From: Carallia brachiata
Lineage: Eukaryota > Streptophyta > Magnoliopsida > Malpighiales > Rhizophoraceae
Direction: 5' to 3'
Assembly (NCBI GenBank): GCA_021464245.1
Contig: JADCRB010000069.1
Location: 2,614,895 to 2,678,894, forward strand
Length of the DNA stretch: 64,000 nt
The position numbers were made by a program, and so were the translations under genes. Of this stretch, positions 13,401 to 25,503 are shown piece after piece; the stretch's first letter is position 1, and the number at the start of each line of letters is the position of its first letter. Under the pieces are notes generated by a model. That model worked only from the letters and a program-made list of their open reading frames with translations. It was not told the origin of the DNA and made no database searches.

Positions 13401-14877
13401 TAAGGTTGGGAATTGGACAAAACTACTGTGGTCCAGGAGCACATTGACCAACAATAATGTAAAATCTGCGATGATTTTCCGTGGATAGGACAGCGTCCAA
13501 AGTAATGCAAGATTTGTCGTATAATTGCCAAATCGTGCATTCTAAATAGAGCTTTCTAAGTATGGGCCAATGAAGATGCCTCATCATTCTTTCTATCACC
13601 CTCTACAACCGCATATATTACCTTGGTGTCCCCTTTACGAGAATTAATTATTGAAGATCCATAGTGATCCACTTAACCCCAATACATATTTGGTAAAATT
13701 AACGAACCTAATACAATTTATTGGAAATTCCTTTTAGAAAACATAATCAATTACATTCTGGTTGAACGCTACCATCCTCGATATCAAGGAGATGTTTTTT
13801 TCTCCCATACACGTTGTACTAAATTCATTTTTCTGATTCAATCAAATTGAATCAAACACCCAAAAGAATTTCAAGCAAAGCTCTGATGCACATTGTTAAG
13901 ATGTGGGGCAAGAAGGAACCTTCTTTTGGATACCCCTATTTAAGGTAATTAAAACCGTGCTTTAAAAAAAGATGTGGCACCGAGCATTCGCTTTTTGACA
14001 ATAAGAAGTTCGTCAACAAAAATATAAAACCACGGAAAGATGGTAGGGCACAGAAATTCTGAACGCACAGAAATTCAAAGATTGTTAAAAAGGCATTTTC
14101 CTATCTCCGCCCGTTGCTTTCTTATGCCTTATGTTTCCACCATTTTATTTATGAACGAAGAAAATTACCTCCCTCGAAATCACACGCACCACTCTAAATC
14201 ATAGTTTCAAAAACTGGACCAACTCAACGGTTAGACCAGTAAACTGGTGATCGGAAACCTAAATTGGCCTGATTCTCTAATCTTAATGGACCCACGTGCA
14301 GCAAATGACTCAAGTAGCAGGCTCTCCACCCCCTACTCGCCAACCCTTCTCCCTCTCCATCACTCAATACACCCATGGCCATAGCTCGAGTTGAAAGAAA
14401 TCTTACGCCCCACTTTAAGAGGATCCGCTCAGCACTAATTATAATTGCATTACGAGCTTCATCCCACAATATCCCCTCGGTACAAAGGTGTCAAATCACA
14501 AAGAGACCCAATAAACGACTACGAAAAGTTCAGCATCAATCAGGCAAGATACAACAAACAGCGCTTGTTCACGGGGCAGGTCCACAAATTCCTTTTTTCA
14601 GCATGTGCTTGTATCAGTCTGGATGGTTCATACAGCCTTGGTATGTTCATGCAACCATAATGAGGTTAAGATCAATGCCACATTTTTAACTGCCAATTGG
14701 CGATGATTTGAAGACTTACAAGAAGCCTGGAGGGCCCCGGCAAAATTGAGGATGTCAATATGATGGTTTACATGCTTTTGCTTGCCTATGATGGGGAGAG
14801 ATGGGGGTGAGGGGGAGGCAGGGGAGGAAGAAAGAAAGAAAAAACACTGGCTACAAAACTATAATTGTTATCATCAC
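9550..14877. other. Gene-poor intergenic stretch
   Basis: More than 5 kb without a supportable gene. It contains the compound microsatellite at 10402-10460, very AT-rich DNA (9950-10230 and 11000-11240), and two patches of more balanced composition (about 11260-11440 and 12790-13090) that may be transposon fragments but carry no recognisable domain. Around 14210-14270 a short GGACC/ACTGGT-containing stretch resembles the ends of the GGACCGG MITE family. The part nearest 14877 is the 3' flank of the next minus-strand gene. Confidence 0.4.
10402..10460. repeat. Compound (GT)n(GA)n microsatellite
   Basis: An uninterrupted run of about 18 GT units is followed directly by about 11 GA units. Confidence 0.97.
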
Positions 14878-17800
14878 TCACTTCCATCGTAGGGACTGCC
14901 TGATTCCAGTGTAGATAAGTCCTAATGACCTCCCAATCAAGGAGACCAGAAAGAATGATACAGCGTGCTGACTTTGTTTATCACAGCTCTTATCAGTGGC
15001 ATGATGATATCAGAAAACTCAAGGTATAGACTGAAGTAGTATCTCCTGTGACAGGACCAGAACACATAAACTCCAAACCCAATATATGAGCGGCAACAAA
15101 TGTTATGTGACCCCCTCGCAAGCATAAAAATTGCAAAAGCATTTGAAGTGCACAACAAACAAAATTGGAGAAGCAAGAAATATATTATACATCTTGAACA
15201 CCATTAAGGAATAATTATGTTCTCCTAAGGAAAACATAAAAATGAATCAAACCCTCAGGTCGGAAAGGAAATGTTTATCCCCAACATGAAAAAAACAATG
15301 AAAAGATGGGCACCCGAAACATTGAGAGCACAAATGACATAGCTAGAAGAGCCAACATTTGTCATGATAGATAGAGCATTGAAGATCAGAAGTTTCAGCG
15401 TAAGCAACACCAACTTATAAATGGTAATTATAAGTTTGCCAACATCAAGTTCAGCATAACCAGTTATGGAAGCCCAAGTCAACAGAAGCATGACTTGGGT
15501 CCAAATGTATTGGTCTTGTTGTGCAAAATTAGAGCTGCAACAGCACTCAACGTTGCCATTCATGCCACTACATCAACACTAATTTCATTCAATATTAGCC
15601 TACTGATTACCATTGTCAATCGGCACTACATGGAATCATGGATACACCTAAATTCCCGCATTGCATTATATATTGTTGTAAACCATTGTATCCTTCCACT
15701 TTGCCAAAATATGAAAATATAGTCTTATTATTTAAGATTGATGCAATTTTCATAATGCCTAATTAACATTTCCACCTTAGGCACCTTCTTGTTCTAGGCC
15801 CCTATGAAACAGCAGGATAAACAATACTGCCATGCAAATAATGCATTTGCTACAAGGGCTGAAAGGAATGGAGTTTTGAACAAAATCATAAATCTCATTA
15901 CTATTTGAAGTAGAAACACCATGTCAAACTCATGGGCACATTTATGCTGTCTGCAAGTGAGCAAAAACAAAGGGACAAAGCATGAAGACGTACCACTCAG
16001 TTAATTCTCTTAATTCCTTGGTCCTTTTTACAGGCAGAGAGATCTGGCTTATGACAGTATAAGACACTGAAGATGTGCTCCTAACAGACTTTCTTAATGT
16101 AAGCTTCTTCCACCAGCTAAACTTTTCAGTCCGATTCTGACTGGCTTCCTCAATGACTTTCAACTGAAAGGTGCATAGATCAAACCGATCCTCGTAGATT
16201 GACACAACTACTTCCATGTTTTGATATAACCACTGATTCAGAGCTATCTGTTAACAACATCTTTATTGTATCAATGAAATCAAACCAAAAGAACCCATAT
16301 CATGGAATGCAAATGAAAAGAACTAATCGAAAAACCAATTTTAATTATTGCACTGCTATTATGAGGAACACCACTGTACCTCATTTCGTAATCTTTGAAG
16401 TGCTCGGTTGAAAAATTGCACATTACTGTACCTAGGCTGTTCAGACCACTTGACAAGTTGCTATCTACAGAAATAAGCTCCAAGTAAAGACTAGCAATAC
16501 CATCTGCTAAAGAAATCACCAGGTCTTCTAATATAGACTCCCCATGCAAAACAAACAGGCTATGATCATAACAGCAATTCTTCCTGCCAAACACAGAAAT
16601 TACTGTGCAGCCCTGCTGTAGCAGATTGGAAATTCAAAAGAAAATACAATACTTTGCCATAGGCAACAAGTTTGTTAATCGAAGTATGTAAGGCAGCATT
16701 AAAACAGGCACTAATTTTGAAACTCTTGACAGAAACTAATGAGAGAAAACTGGCAGCATGCTAAACACATGCGAGCCAGATAGGAAATAGCATTTTCAGT
16801 GGTGGATGATAGAGAAAATACATTTTTTTCTATTTTTCTTCTTAGTCCTGTTCCAATAACCAGGAGCCCTCTATTGTGGAACATAAGCAAAATGGAGGCA
16901 GAAATCAAAACCTGTAGCAATCAATTTCCAAAACTCAGCATATCCATCTGGGATATAAATTATCCAGTTTTCAGAGAGCATGTTAAATAAGGACCAACAA
17001 TGGTTCCAACAAGTTTTATAACATTGCTTAATACTTAGCATAAAATCAAGCTATGTTGACTCCATATATATATATATATATATATTGATGAGAATGTGGC
17101 AACAATCTTTGCAAGAAAATGTACTCAGGAATTCCAATGTAGGAATGTTTTTTCATCAAACTTATAAACAGGAAAAATGAAATGTTTAAGTGGCTTATAA
17201 TAAAAATGACAAGGCATGTACTAATTGATCTCACCTGGGGGAGCCAAATCTGAGAAAGTAAATTAACTCTGCATAAAGATGTTCCTTGCCAGATTTTCTT
17301 ATGTTCTGTATTACATTATCATCTCCTTTTAATTTTTCAATCAAAGTAATAATTGCCTGCAAAAAATGGGGAGATAAAGAGGGGACATTACTTACACAAG
17401 AAGCCAAATATAGGAGAGCATGTTAAAGGTCTCCAATCTACCTTGTCACAAGTGTTCTTTTTAAGCCTACACTCCTCTTCCAACCAAGCCACATAAGTAG
17501 CCAGATAGGATTTTGCAATAACTTCAGGAAAAATCTTCAACCGATCATCCATGTTAATGGCATCACGGTCACATACGATGTTCCTCACCTGCAAACCAGA
17601 ATAAAAATACTCAGATGCAAAATCTCCAAGAGAAAAATATGAGAAACTAGAAGAAGAACTAACTTTCAAAATTGGTAGTGAAAAACTCATTGGATGTCTA
17701 TTTTTTTAAGTTCCACATTAATATAAGAATATCAAGTTAACACCCTTAGAGACTAAGCTGCATTTCATTCTTATTGCAAGACTTTTAGCAATGCAAAGAC

Positions 17801-19373
17801 AATAGCCCTTATCAGAAACATTCAGTGATGCTAACAAAATGTTTTAATATCAATTGCATAGAGGTGGATGCTTCACTGCAGACAGAGATGAACTAAACGT
17901 TATATCCAATATGAAAATGAAAAAAGGCTGCAAATGACACAGTAGGACACAATAAGATGAGACTTACTACCATTACAACAGTCACAGACTTAAGAAATAT
18001 TTTTTCCCTTCATTCATATGAATTCAAGGAGACCATCATTAAGGAAAACATCAAGATGGACAATCTTCACGTAGACTGGAAGTAGACCTCTCCTTTAAAG
18101 CCCCACAGTTTGACAGGATTCCATATCTATTGTAACACTTTCTTTTATACAGTCTATCACTATGAAACCTAGGAGTTTGATATCATGCAATGACAGGAAA
18201 AACACTTACTCGAACAAACAGATTCCCAAAATTTTCTTCCAGAAAAGAGTCTTCTATACAACGTGAGGGCTCGTTGAGGACAAGTGATAGTTATGATTCA
18301 TTCAGGGCTGACAATTATATACAAAGTAGTTCACATAGTTTATTTTTGCTAATCTAATATAAAATAAGGGAACATAGTGAGAGTGCCTGCCTCTTCCTCG
18401 AGTTGCTGAAAACATGCCCAGAGCAATCGCAACTTCGGACCTTCAGATAGAGCATTCAAACTCAGTGGTCGAGTTGCATGCTGTTGCTCAAATCCGAGGA
18501 CACTGTTTCCCAAATTACTCCACTTCTCTAGATTGTCTAAAGAATACACGAGTTTGTTCTTTACTGCGCTCCAGGCATTATTTACGCTAGAATAGTCATC
18601 GTTCTTCCTAGCACATAAAACAGTAAAATATCTTCAACAACCACTGGGGCAAAAACAAACACACAATCAATGAATTCTCAGAAAAGGAAATCAAGTGGAA
18701 AGCGAAACGATAAATCTGCCTAGTCTTACCTACCGGAAGACTTTGAGTTATCAAGGACTGCATTATCATCCAAGGGTTTCTTCTGAGAAGCAAAATTAGG
18801 CTTCTGAATGGGTATTACTCCAGCAACATATGTAAGAAGTATGCTGGTCATCAGCAGCCACCGATCGATAACGAATACCCAATCAGATGCTGTTTCACAA
18901 TCAAAGTTCACTAACGATCCCAAACAGTTACTACGTCCTACAGAAGTCCCCCTAAGACGATAGCTTGCTTTCAAATTTGAGATTCCAGCACCCTCCATTT
19001 TCATTTTCATTCCAGAGAACAGGACTACTTTGCAGCTTCCACTAACATACTTTCTGCAAAAAAATGAAACGAGTTCTGAATAAATTCGAGAAAATAAATA
19101 AATCTGAGCAATTTTTTAAATTTTTTTTATTTTTATCCGCAAATTCTTTTCTCATGATGTATAACAAAGAATCTCTACACACCAATATTGCAATTTTTTT
19201 TTTTTAAAAAAAGGAAAACATAAAAATGAGCAAGCAAACAACCTGAGTGTAATGGTAGATTGTGAAGTTTGAGGCACGTAGACGCTTTCTTTAGCTGGGC
19301 CGCAGCACAGATGAGGCGGCGGCTTGATAGAAGACGGCTTGATAGAAGACGGTGAGGCCGCGAACTGAACCAT
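14878..19373 (-). CDS. Unrecognised, probably plastid-targeted membrane protein (eight exons, with frame problems)
   Basis: Exons by splice sites and open frames: 19373-19243, 19053-18730, 18607-18391, 17588-17442, 17356-17235, 16583-16380, 16247-15994 and 15045-14878, about 522 residues. The N-terminus (MVQFAASPSS, rich in Ser, Pro and Lys) resembles a chloroplast transit peptide; an in-frame ATG also exists at 19448. One hydrophobic segment follows in exon 2 (VFVIDRWLLMTSILLTYVAG) and another near the C-terminus (AVSFFLVSLIGRSLGLIYTG). Exon 7 carries ALNQWLYQNM and SIYEDRFDLCTFQLKVIEEA. I know of no function and name none. Oddities: intron 3 appears to start with GC (donor GAG|GCAGGC); the exon 6 donor and exon 7 acceptor disagree by one base; and exon 8 needs one extra base near 14965 to read its hydrophobic tail. 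Read literally, the protein stops at 14937-14939 after KVSTLYHSFWSP. The gene may be recently broken, or the assembly may hold single-base errors. Confidence 0.72.
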
Positions 19374-19448
19374 TTTGCTAAAAAAAGAACCAACCAGGAC
19401 TGGCTCTCCTACTCCCACAACGACCAACACATTGCCTGGCTCGCCCAC

Positions 19449-19930
19449 ATTGTCGTCTGTTTAACTGTTAGGGTTGGGGGTATGGAGAGGGAGGCTGTGG
19501 ATGGAGAAGTGGGCCGTGGCTGGGAATGTGGATTGGAAATGTGAGTTCCTGGTTAGTTGTTGGTTCTATTCTATTATGTTTTTATTTAAGAAGATTGCTA
19601 TTGACAAGTGGCAACTCCTCTGGTTAGCTAGTTAGTTGTATTTTATTGCGCTTTTATTCAATAAATTGGATGAATTTTAACACTTTCGCATCATAATTGG
19701 TTTTGTACTGGTTTCTCCGTGGGGCTGGCCGATAGAATGGAAAGGAAAGCAACAAACAAAACCGAACCGGGAGCAAGAAAGATGCCTGTTAGGCTGTAAT
19801 AAGCGCTTCATTTTAGGGTCGGAGGATTTTGCAGCTTAATAAGTAGGTTTTTTTTTAATTTTTATAAATTTTAAATTTTCTTCCTATTTTAAAAGTCTGA
19901 ATATAATATTTATAAAATTAGGAACATATA
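19449..19930. other. Upstream region of the plastid-protein gene
   Basis: The likely promoter of the minus-strand gene. No further gene seen. Confidence 0.4.
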
Positions 19931-20200
19931 GTTTAAGATCGGAATAACCATCATTTAAGGTCTAAACGTTTGAGTTTTTTTTCTATTTGAGGACTAAACC
20001 TTTTAAGTTTTCTATTTAAGGCCTATACCTTTATTTTTTATTTTACTCAAGTCCTTTTGTAACCAAACTGTCAAAAGGACTTGAATAGAATAAAAAATAA
20101 AGGTATAGGCCTTAAATAGAAAACTTAAAAGGTTTAGATCTCAAATAGAAAAAAATTCAAACGTTTAAGTCTTAAATGATGGTTATCCCGTTTAAGATCT
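19931..20200. repeat. Long near-perfect inverted repeat with a 12-nt loop
   Basis: Two arms of about 129 bp (19931-20059 and 20072-20200) are reverse complements with few mismatches, separated by TAACCAAACTGT. Matching blocks include GGCCTATACCTTTATTTTT, CTCAAGTCCTTTTG and ATAACCATCATTTAA with their complements. A transcript would form a long hairpin. It is probably a foldback or MITE-type element. Confidence 0.85.
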
Positions 20201-21091
20201 AATAGATCTTTTAGTTAACCAAAAAAAATAATCCTAATCCGAGCGGGTTAGGTTCACACCATTGCTGGAAACTGGGCCTCAAGGTCCAATCCCTGTCAGG
20301 CCCATGACGTGTCCAATTGCATCAAGAATACTCACCTTGGACTCACCTTGGAAATTGGTGAAGTCAAAGGCCCAATCCCTGTGTCATGGGGATTTTGGCA
20401 TTTTGGTCCCCTTTTTTTTTTGAGCAAGGCATTTTGCACTTCCAATTCGCCCCCATTTGGGATTCTTCTAATAATTTTAGGAGCCAATCAGCGTTGTTCA
20501 GAAGGATCTCATAATTTCAATTTTTTTTTTAAAAATTTTAGCAGACACTAAAGTTTTCAAAATTAAATTAATATTAAATTTGAATAATGCTGAAAGTTTC
20601 CAAAATTTAACTATTAAGCACAAAACAGGGTACGAATGTGCACAAAAGGAATTTTTTTTCCTATATAAAGTTGAGATTGGAATAAAATAAAAAAGTTTTA
20701 GTGCATGACTGGATAAACTGCTCAACAGCTGTCCACTCCCACTCCCTCCTTTTCTTTTGTAAAAAATAAATCTTAAGTATTATTTTATATTACTCTAAAT
20801 ATATTTAATAATACTCTAAATTTTGATTTACAAAAAATTTTAATTTTTTAAATTTTTTTTTGGTTGCTAAGCCAGTGGACAAGTGTAAGGCTCCTTTGTG
20901 TAAAAAACAAAAAAGTGTGTAAGGCTGCTTTTAGTTTTCCTAAATAAAATGGGAGGAAATAAATTTGAAAAAAAAAAAAAAAGTGATGACGTTTTTCGTA
21001 TCCAGTTCGTGAGCCCTCATTCAGCGCACAAAAGCAAACTTACGGCTAAAATGTTAAATTAGTAATGTTTGAATTAATATCTATTTATATA
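20201..21091. other. Intergenic
   Basis: No gene supported. TGGGCC-like or GGCCCA motifs occur near 20270 and 20300 between the two divergent genes. Confidence 0.35.
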
Positions 21092-21485
21092 TATAATGTA
21101 TTTTTGTAAAATCGGCTTCTAAATTTTTATTATAGAATAATTCAATATTTTTTTATTATTAAATTATTTAATTTATTAAAAAATACGTCATTTACTCATC
21201 TTGTTATTAAATTATTTCTTAATAAGATGTCATATTATTAAAAATATTATAATGCAACATTTTTTTTAATTTTTTCCTTAATTTTGAAAAAAAAATAAAA
21301 AAAATTAAAATAAAATATTATAATATCACATTTTTAATACCATTGCATTTTGTTAAGAGGTGATCTCATAATATAATGAGTAAATAATATATTTTTTAAT
21401 AAATTAAATAGACAAATAACTGAAAAATAATAAATTATTTTAAAGTAAAAATGTTGAGATGGATTTTACAAAATAACATTATACC
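21092..21485. repeat. Foldback (MITE-like) inverted repeat
   Basis: About 394 bp with imperfect inverted arms of roughly 190 bp. The left end, ATAATGTATTTTTGTAAAATC, pairs with the right end, whose reverse complement reads ATAATGTTATTTTGTAAAATC. Inner blocks such as TTTAATTTATTAAAAAATA and ATTTACTCAT also pair. There is no coding capacity. Confidence 0.7.
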
Positions 21486-21647
21486 TATAATTAGACATTA
21501 GTTTGAACGTTAATAGTCAATTATAAGATTTTGTCCTAAAATTAATAATTTAAATTTTTTAGTAATATTTTTAATCGGTTAACTACCTTAAAACCGAACC
21601 GAGAATTTTTGTTCGGTTCAATTTCTAGGATGAACCGAACCGCTAAC

Positions 21648-21677
21648 AGCCCACCCCCCAACCGCCTAAAACCCTAA
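21648..21677 (+). promoter_or_regulatory. Site II plus telo-box promoter elements of NSN1
   Basis: AGCCCA (reverse complement TGGGCT, a site II element) at 21648-21653 and AAACCCTAA (telo-box) at 21669-21677 lie about 240 bp before the NSN1 start codon. This pair is well known in plant promoters of ribosomal-protein and ribosome-biogenesis genes, which fits a nucleolar GTPase. Function here is inferred from motif and position. Confidence 0.6.
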
Positions 21678-21914
21678 TATACCATGTACAATTTTGGACG
21701 CAGCTCCCACGGCTGCTTCTCTTCCAGGATTCCTCCACCACCGTCTATTGCGCTGCAAGCGCTGTTTCCATGTCTCTGTGGCTTTTCAAATTAAACTCAC
21801 ACTTTCACTGATTGGATTGCGATTGAATATTGGTATCGTTAGGGTTTTCGGAAAGGTTATTCTCGTTTTCTTGGATCAACATCTACAGCAATTTTGAAGT
21901 TTTAGGGAGCAAAG

Positions 21915-24900
21915 ATGGTGAAGAAGAGCAAAAGTAAGCATAACCAATCTCTTCAATTTGTATTTCGTTTGGGTTCCCTTTATACTTATTTATTTATTTA
22001 TTATATTCGTTTTGGAATATGTGCAATACGTAGAGAGTAAGAGTAAGAGAGTACCATTGAAGAAGAAGTATAAGATCATACGGAAGGTGAAAGAGCATCA
22101 CAAAAAGAAGGCCAAGGAAGCAAAGAAACTTAACTTGAAGCACAAACGGAAGGTCGAGAAGGATCCCGGTATTCCCAATGATTGGCCTTTCAAGGAACAG
22201 GAGCTTAAGGCCCTTGAGGCTCGCCGAGCTCGTGCTCTTGAGGAGTTGGAGCAGAAGAAAGCTGCTCGCAAGGAGAGGGTATTATTCATCCCTGACATTG
22301 TCTTTGTTAGTTGGTCTTAACTGTTTTTGATATCCTAGCCTTGTTGCATTTGATTGTCATTTTGCTGTAGGTGAACATAGAAAGATTGGGATTAGGATTT
22401 ACTTCAGTTGAGTTGATTATATATTCGTATGTTTATAGGCTCGAAAGAGGAAGTTGGGGTTACTAGAGGAGGATGATATCTCTAAATTGGCTGATATAGC
22501 TTCAGCAAAAGAACAAAATTTTGAAGAGCAAAATGGAGGTGACGAATCCATTGCAATCTCAAGGAATAGGGGTATGCCAAATATTTGATCTTACAATTAA
22601 TTAGGCATGGAGATGGTTGTTCTGTCTTTTCAATGCAAATTGTGTACTGTCATGCAGATAATTCTGATAGGGCATTTTACAAGGAGTTGGTTAAAGTAAT
22701 TGAAGCATCGGATGTTATTTTGGAAATTCTTGATGCGCGGGATCCTCTTGGTACCCGCTGCGTTGATATGGAAAAGATGGTGATGAAGTCTGGCCCCGAC
22801 AAGCGCCTGGTGCTGCTTCTGAACAAAATTGGTGATTTCTCTTTCTCTCTCTCCGAATCTCTTCCATTATGGATTGGGATTCTGGTTTGTAAATATGATG
22901 AATACACTCTTGCATATTGGATGTTTATTTATTTGTATTGTTTAATGCTCTTGTTAACCTATTTTTGGAAATATATGCTTTGCAGATCTTGTCCCTCGTG
23001 AAGCTGTTGAAAAAATGGCTGAATTATCTTAGAGAAGAGTTTCCTGCTGTTGCCTTTAAGTGCAGTACCCAAGAGCAGAGGTCAAACCTAGGTTGGAAAT
23101 CTTCAACAAAATCAGCAAAGCCAAGCAATCTTCTGCAAACAAGTGATTGTCTGGGAGCTGAAACTCTTATTAAATTGCTAAAAAATTACTCGAGAAGTCA
23201 TGAGGTACATTCAGCCTTTATGTTCCCTTGGGTGTAGGAGGGGGTTGGGGGAGGGGGGAGGATCGTTCTCTGAACTTGGGCACGACAACTGAAGTGATAT
23301 CTATAATATGCTTAGTTTAAGTTGATTAGTTTTGCCTGGTTTTGAGCACTATACTAAGCACTCTGCCTCATTTTGTATTTGGATACATAAGACCTTCTTG
23401 TTGTACCTTGGTTTTTGGCAGATTAAGAAATCTATTACTGTCGGAGTTATTGGCTTGCCTAATGTGGGCAAGAGCAGTCTAATTAACAGCTTAAAGAGAA
23501 GCCATGTTGTCAATGTTGGTGCTACTCCAGGATTAACAAGATCAATGCAAGAAGTTCAGCTAGACAAGAATGTCAAATTGTTGGATTGTCCTGGTGTTGT
23601 AATGCTCAAATCTGGGGAGAATGATGCGTCTATAGCACTTCGAAATTGCAAAAGAATTGAGAAGTTGGATGATCCTATTGGTCCAGGTAATTACTTTATT
23701 CTTTATTTTGCCCGTTAATTGAACAAAACATTGGTTCTTTTGCTGGGAACTTTAACCTTTTAGACAATCGTGTTGGTTTTCCTGACGTGGGTAGAAGTAG
23801 TGTAAAATGGAAGTGTATCTTATCATTTGGGCTATTGAGAGAGGGAGAGAATGGAAATGAATGCATTCTTGCTTCATTTTTGGTCGGTTGTAGAAGATCT
23901 CTAGTTGGGAATTGTTTCCTAGAGCCGATTCGTCCAAATCTGAAGAGAGGAGATGAACCACAGACATGTAGATTCGCTAACTTCTAATTAGAGTTCTTTT
24001 TGCACTATACATTTGTGGTGACCTTTTAGATATATGGAATGTTAATATAATGGAAACTTGGTTGCTTAGTCAAGCAAAAACAGTGGAAGTGGGATGTTTT
24101 TTCTATTTGAATTGAACCTGATAATTGTGAAGTGTAAGTTAACAATAGACATTGCTTTTTGGGGACAATGCAGTGAAAGAAATTCTCAAGCTGTGCCCAG
24201 TCAGACAGTTGGTAATACTGTACAAGATCCAAAACTATGATACAGTTGATGACTTTTTACAAAAGGTGGCTGTTGTGAGGGGAAAACTCAAAAAGGGTGG
24301 TGTTGTAGATGTTGAAGCTGCTGCTAGAATTGTTCTGCATGACTGGAATGAGGGTAAGCATTTCTCCAAAATTTTTGCTCCAATAATGCAGATACATTGA
24401 CCAATAGGGGGAAAAGAACTGGGCTCATATGATGGTTTGTGAAAATGAAGTTTTGTTTTAAAGTTGAAAGCTGGACTAATTATTCAACTCTTTACAGGTA
24501 AGATCCCATATTACACAATGCCCCCAACTCGAAATCAAGAGGAGCCTTCGGAGGCAAAAATTGTTTCAGAGCTTGGGAAGGAATTTAACGTTGATGAAGT
24601 TTACAACAGTGAATCGTCATTCATTGGCAGCCTCAAATCTGTTAATGATTTCCATCCTGTTGAAGTGCCTCCTAGTTGCCCTCTCCAATTTGATGAAAAT
24701 ATGATGGAGGTTTGTGATTTTTTTTTTTAATTTGCTTTAGCATTAGGAGAATAGTTTCAGAGTTGTGACTTTAAATGTTTAATTATTTTGGATGTCTGGC
24801 ACTAAAATGTTTTCCCAAAATGAAAGTTAGAAATAGTCTGGTGTAGACCTTCTATGTTATGATATGATGAGTGCAAGCTTGTTTGGATGACATCTAGCGC

Positions 24901-25503
24901 CATCAGCCACGGATGATTAGGTAGAAAATTGTGCTTTGAAACTTTGAACTTCCATGGCTTCATTTACGGGAAACCATCTGCACCACAAGTGCTTTTGGAA
25001 GTTTATGTTCTGAATAATCCTATCAATATGGCACATCGTATTGAACTTTTTATTTTTTCCTTTTTACTTTATTTTTGTTGTAAAATCTGATTTTTCTTTG
25101 ACCGTGTATTTGTCCTAATTGCATGTGCCAACATCAGGGAGATGTAGAACCCCAGCCATCAACTCAGCATGTTGAAAGACCTGAAGACACAACTGACAAT
25201 GAAGACGACCAGGCCATGTCCGAAAATGATGAAGCCAACAAGACCGAGGGAAAAAATGCAAATGCTAGGCAAAATGAGAAGTTGTATTCAGCAGAAGGTA
25301 TCCTGAATACAAAGATCAAACGGGCAGAGAAGAAAAGGAGGAAAAGGGCAGCTAAAGTGGATGCAATGGATGATGACTATGACTTTAAAGTGGACTATGT
25401 CAAGAAGAAGGGTTCTACCATGGACGAGGAAGGTGGCAGTGACGATGAAAATCCCGTAATTGCTGAGGTGCCTATGTCGGGTGTTGAGTTTGATGATGAG
25501 TGA
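21915..25503 (+). CDS. NSN1: Nucleolar GTPase, nucleostemin-like NSN1 (nine exons, one frameshift)
   Basis: Nucleostemin/GNL3-family GTPase needed for pre-60S ribosome maturation in the nucleolus; in Arabidopsis NSN1 affects meristems and flowers. Exons: 21915-21933, 22034-22278, 22439-22571, 22658-22831, 22986-23204, 23422-23686, 24174-24353, 24498-24709 and 25138-25503. Exon 1 is only 19 nt; joined to exon 2 it gives the lysine-rich nucleolar-targeting start [19 protein letters not shown]. The GTPase domain is circularly permuted: G4 (LLNKI|DLV, across exons 4-5) precedes the Walker A motif GLPNVGKSS and the G3 motif DCPG (both exon 6). The C-terminus is acidic, then basic ([13 protein letters not shown]), then acidic again. 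Oddity: exon 5 has six A's at 23010-23015 where the conserved reading [12 protein letters not shown] needs five. Read literally the protein ends at 23030-23032 after 205 residues, before the P-loop; without the extra base it is 603 residues, the normal size. Confidence 0.93.
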
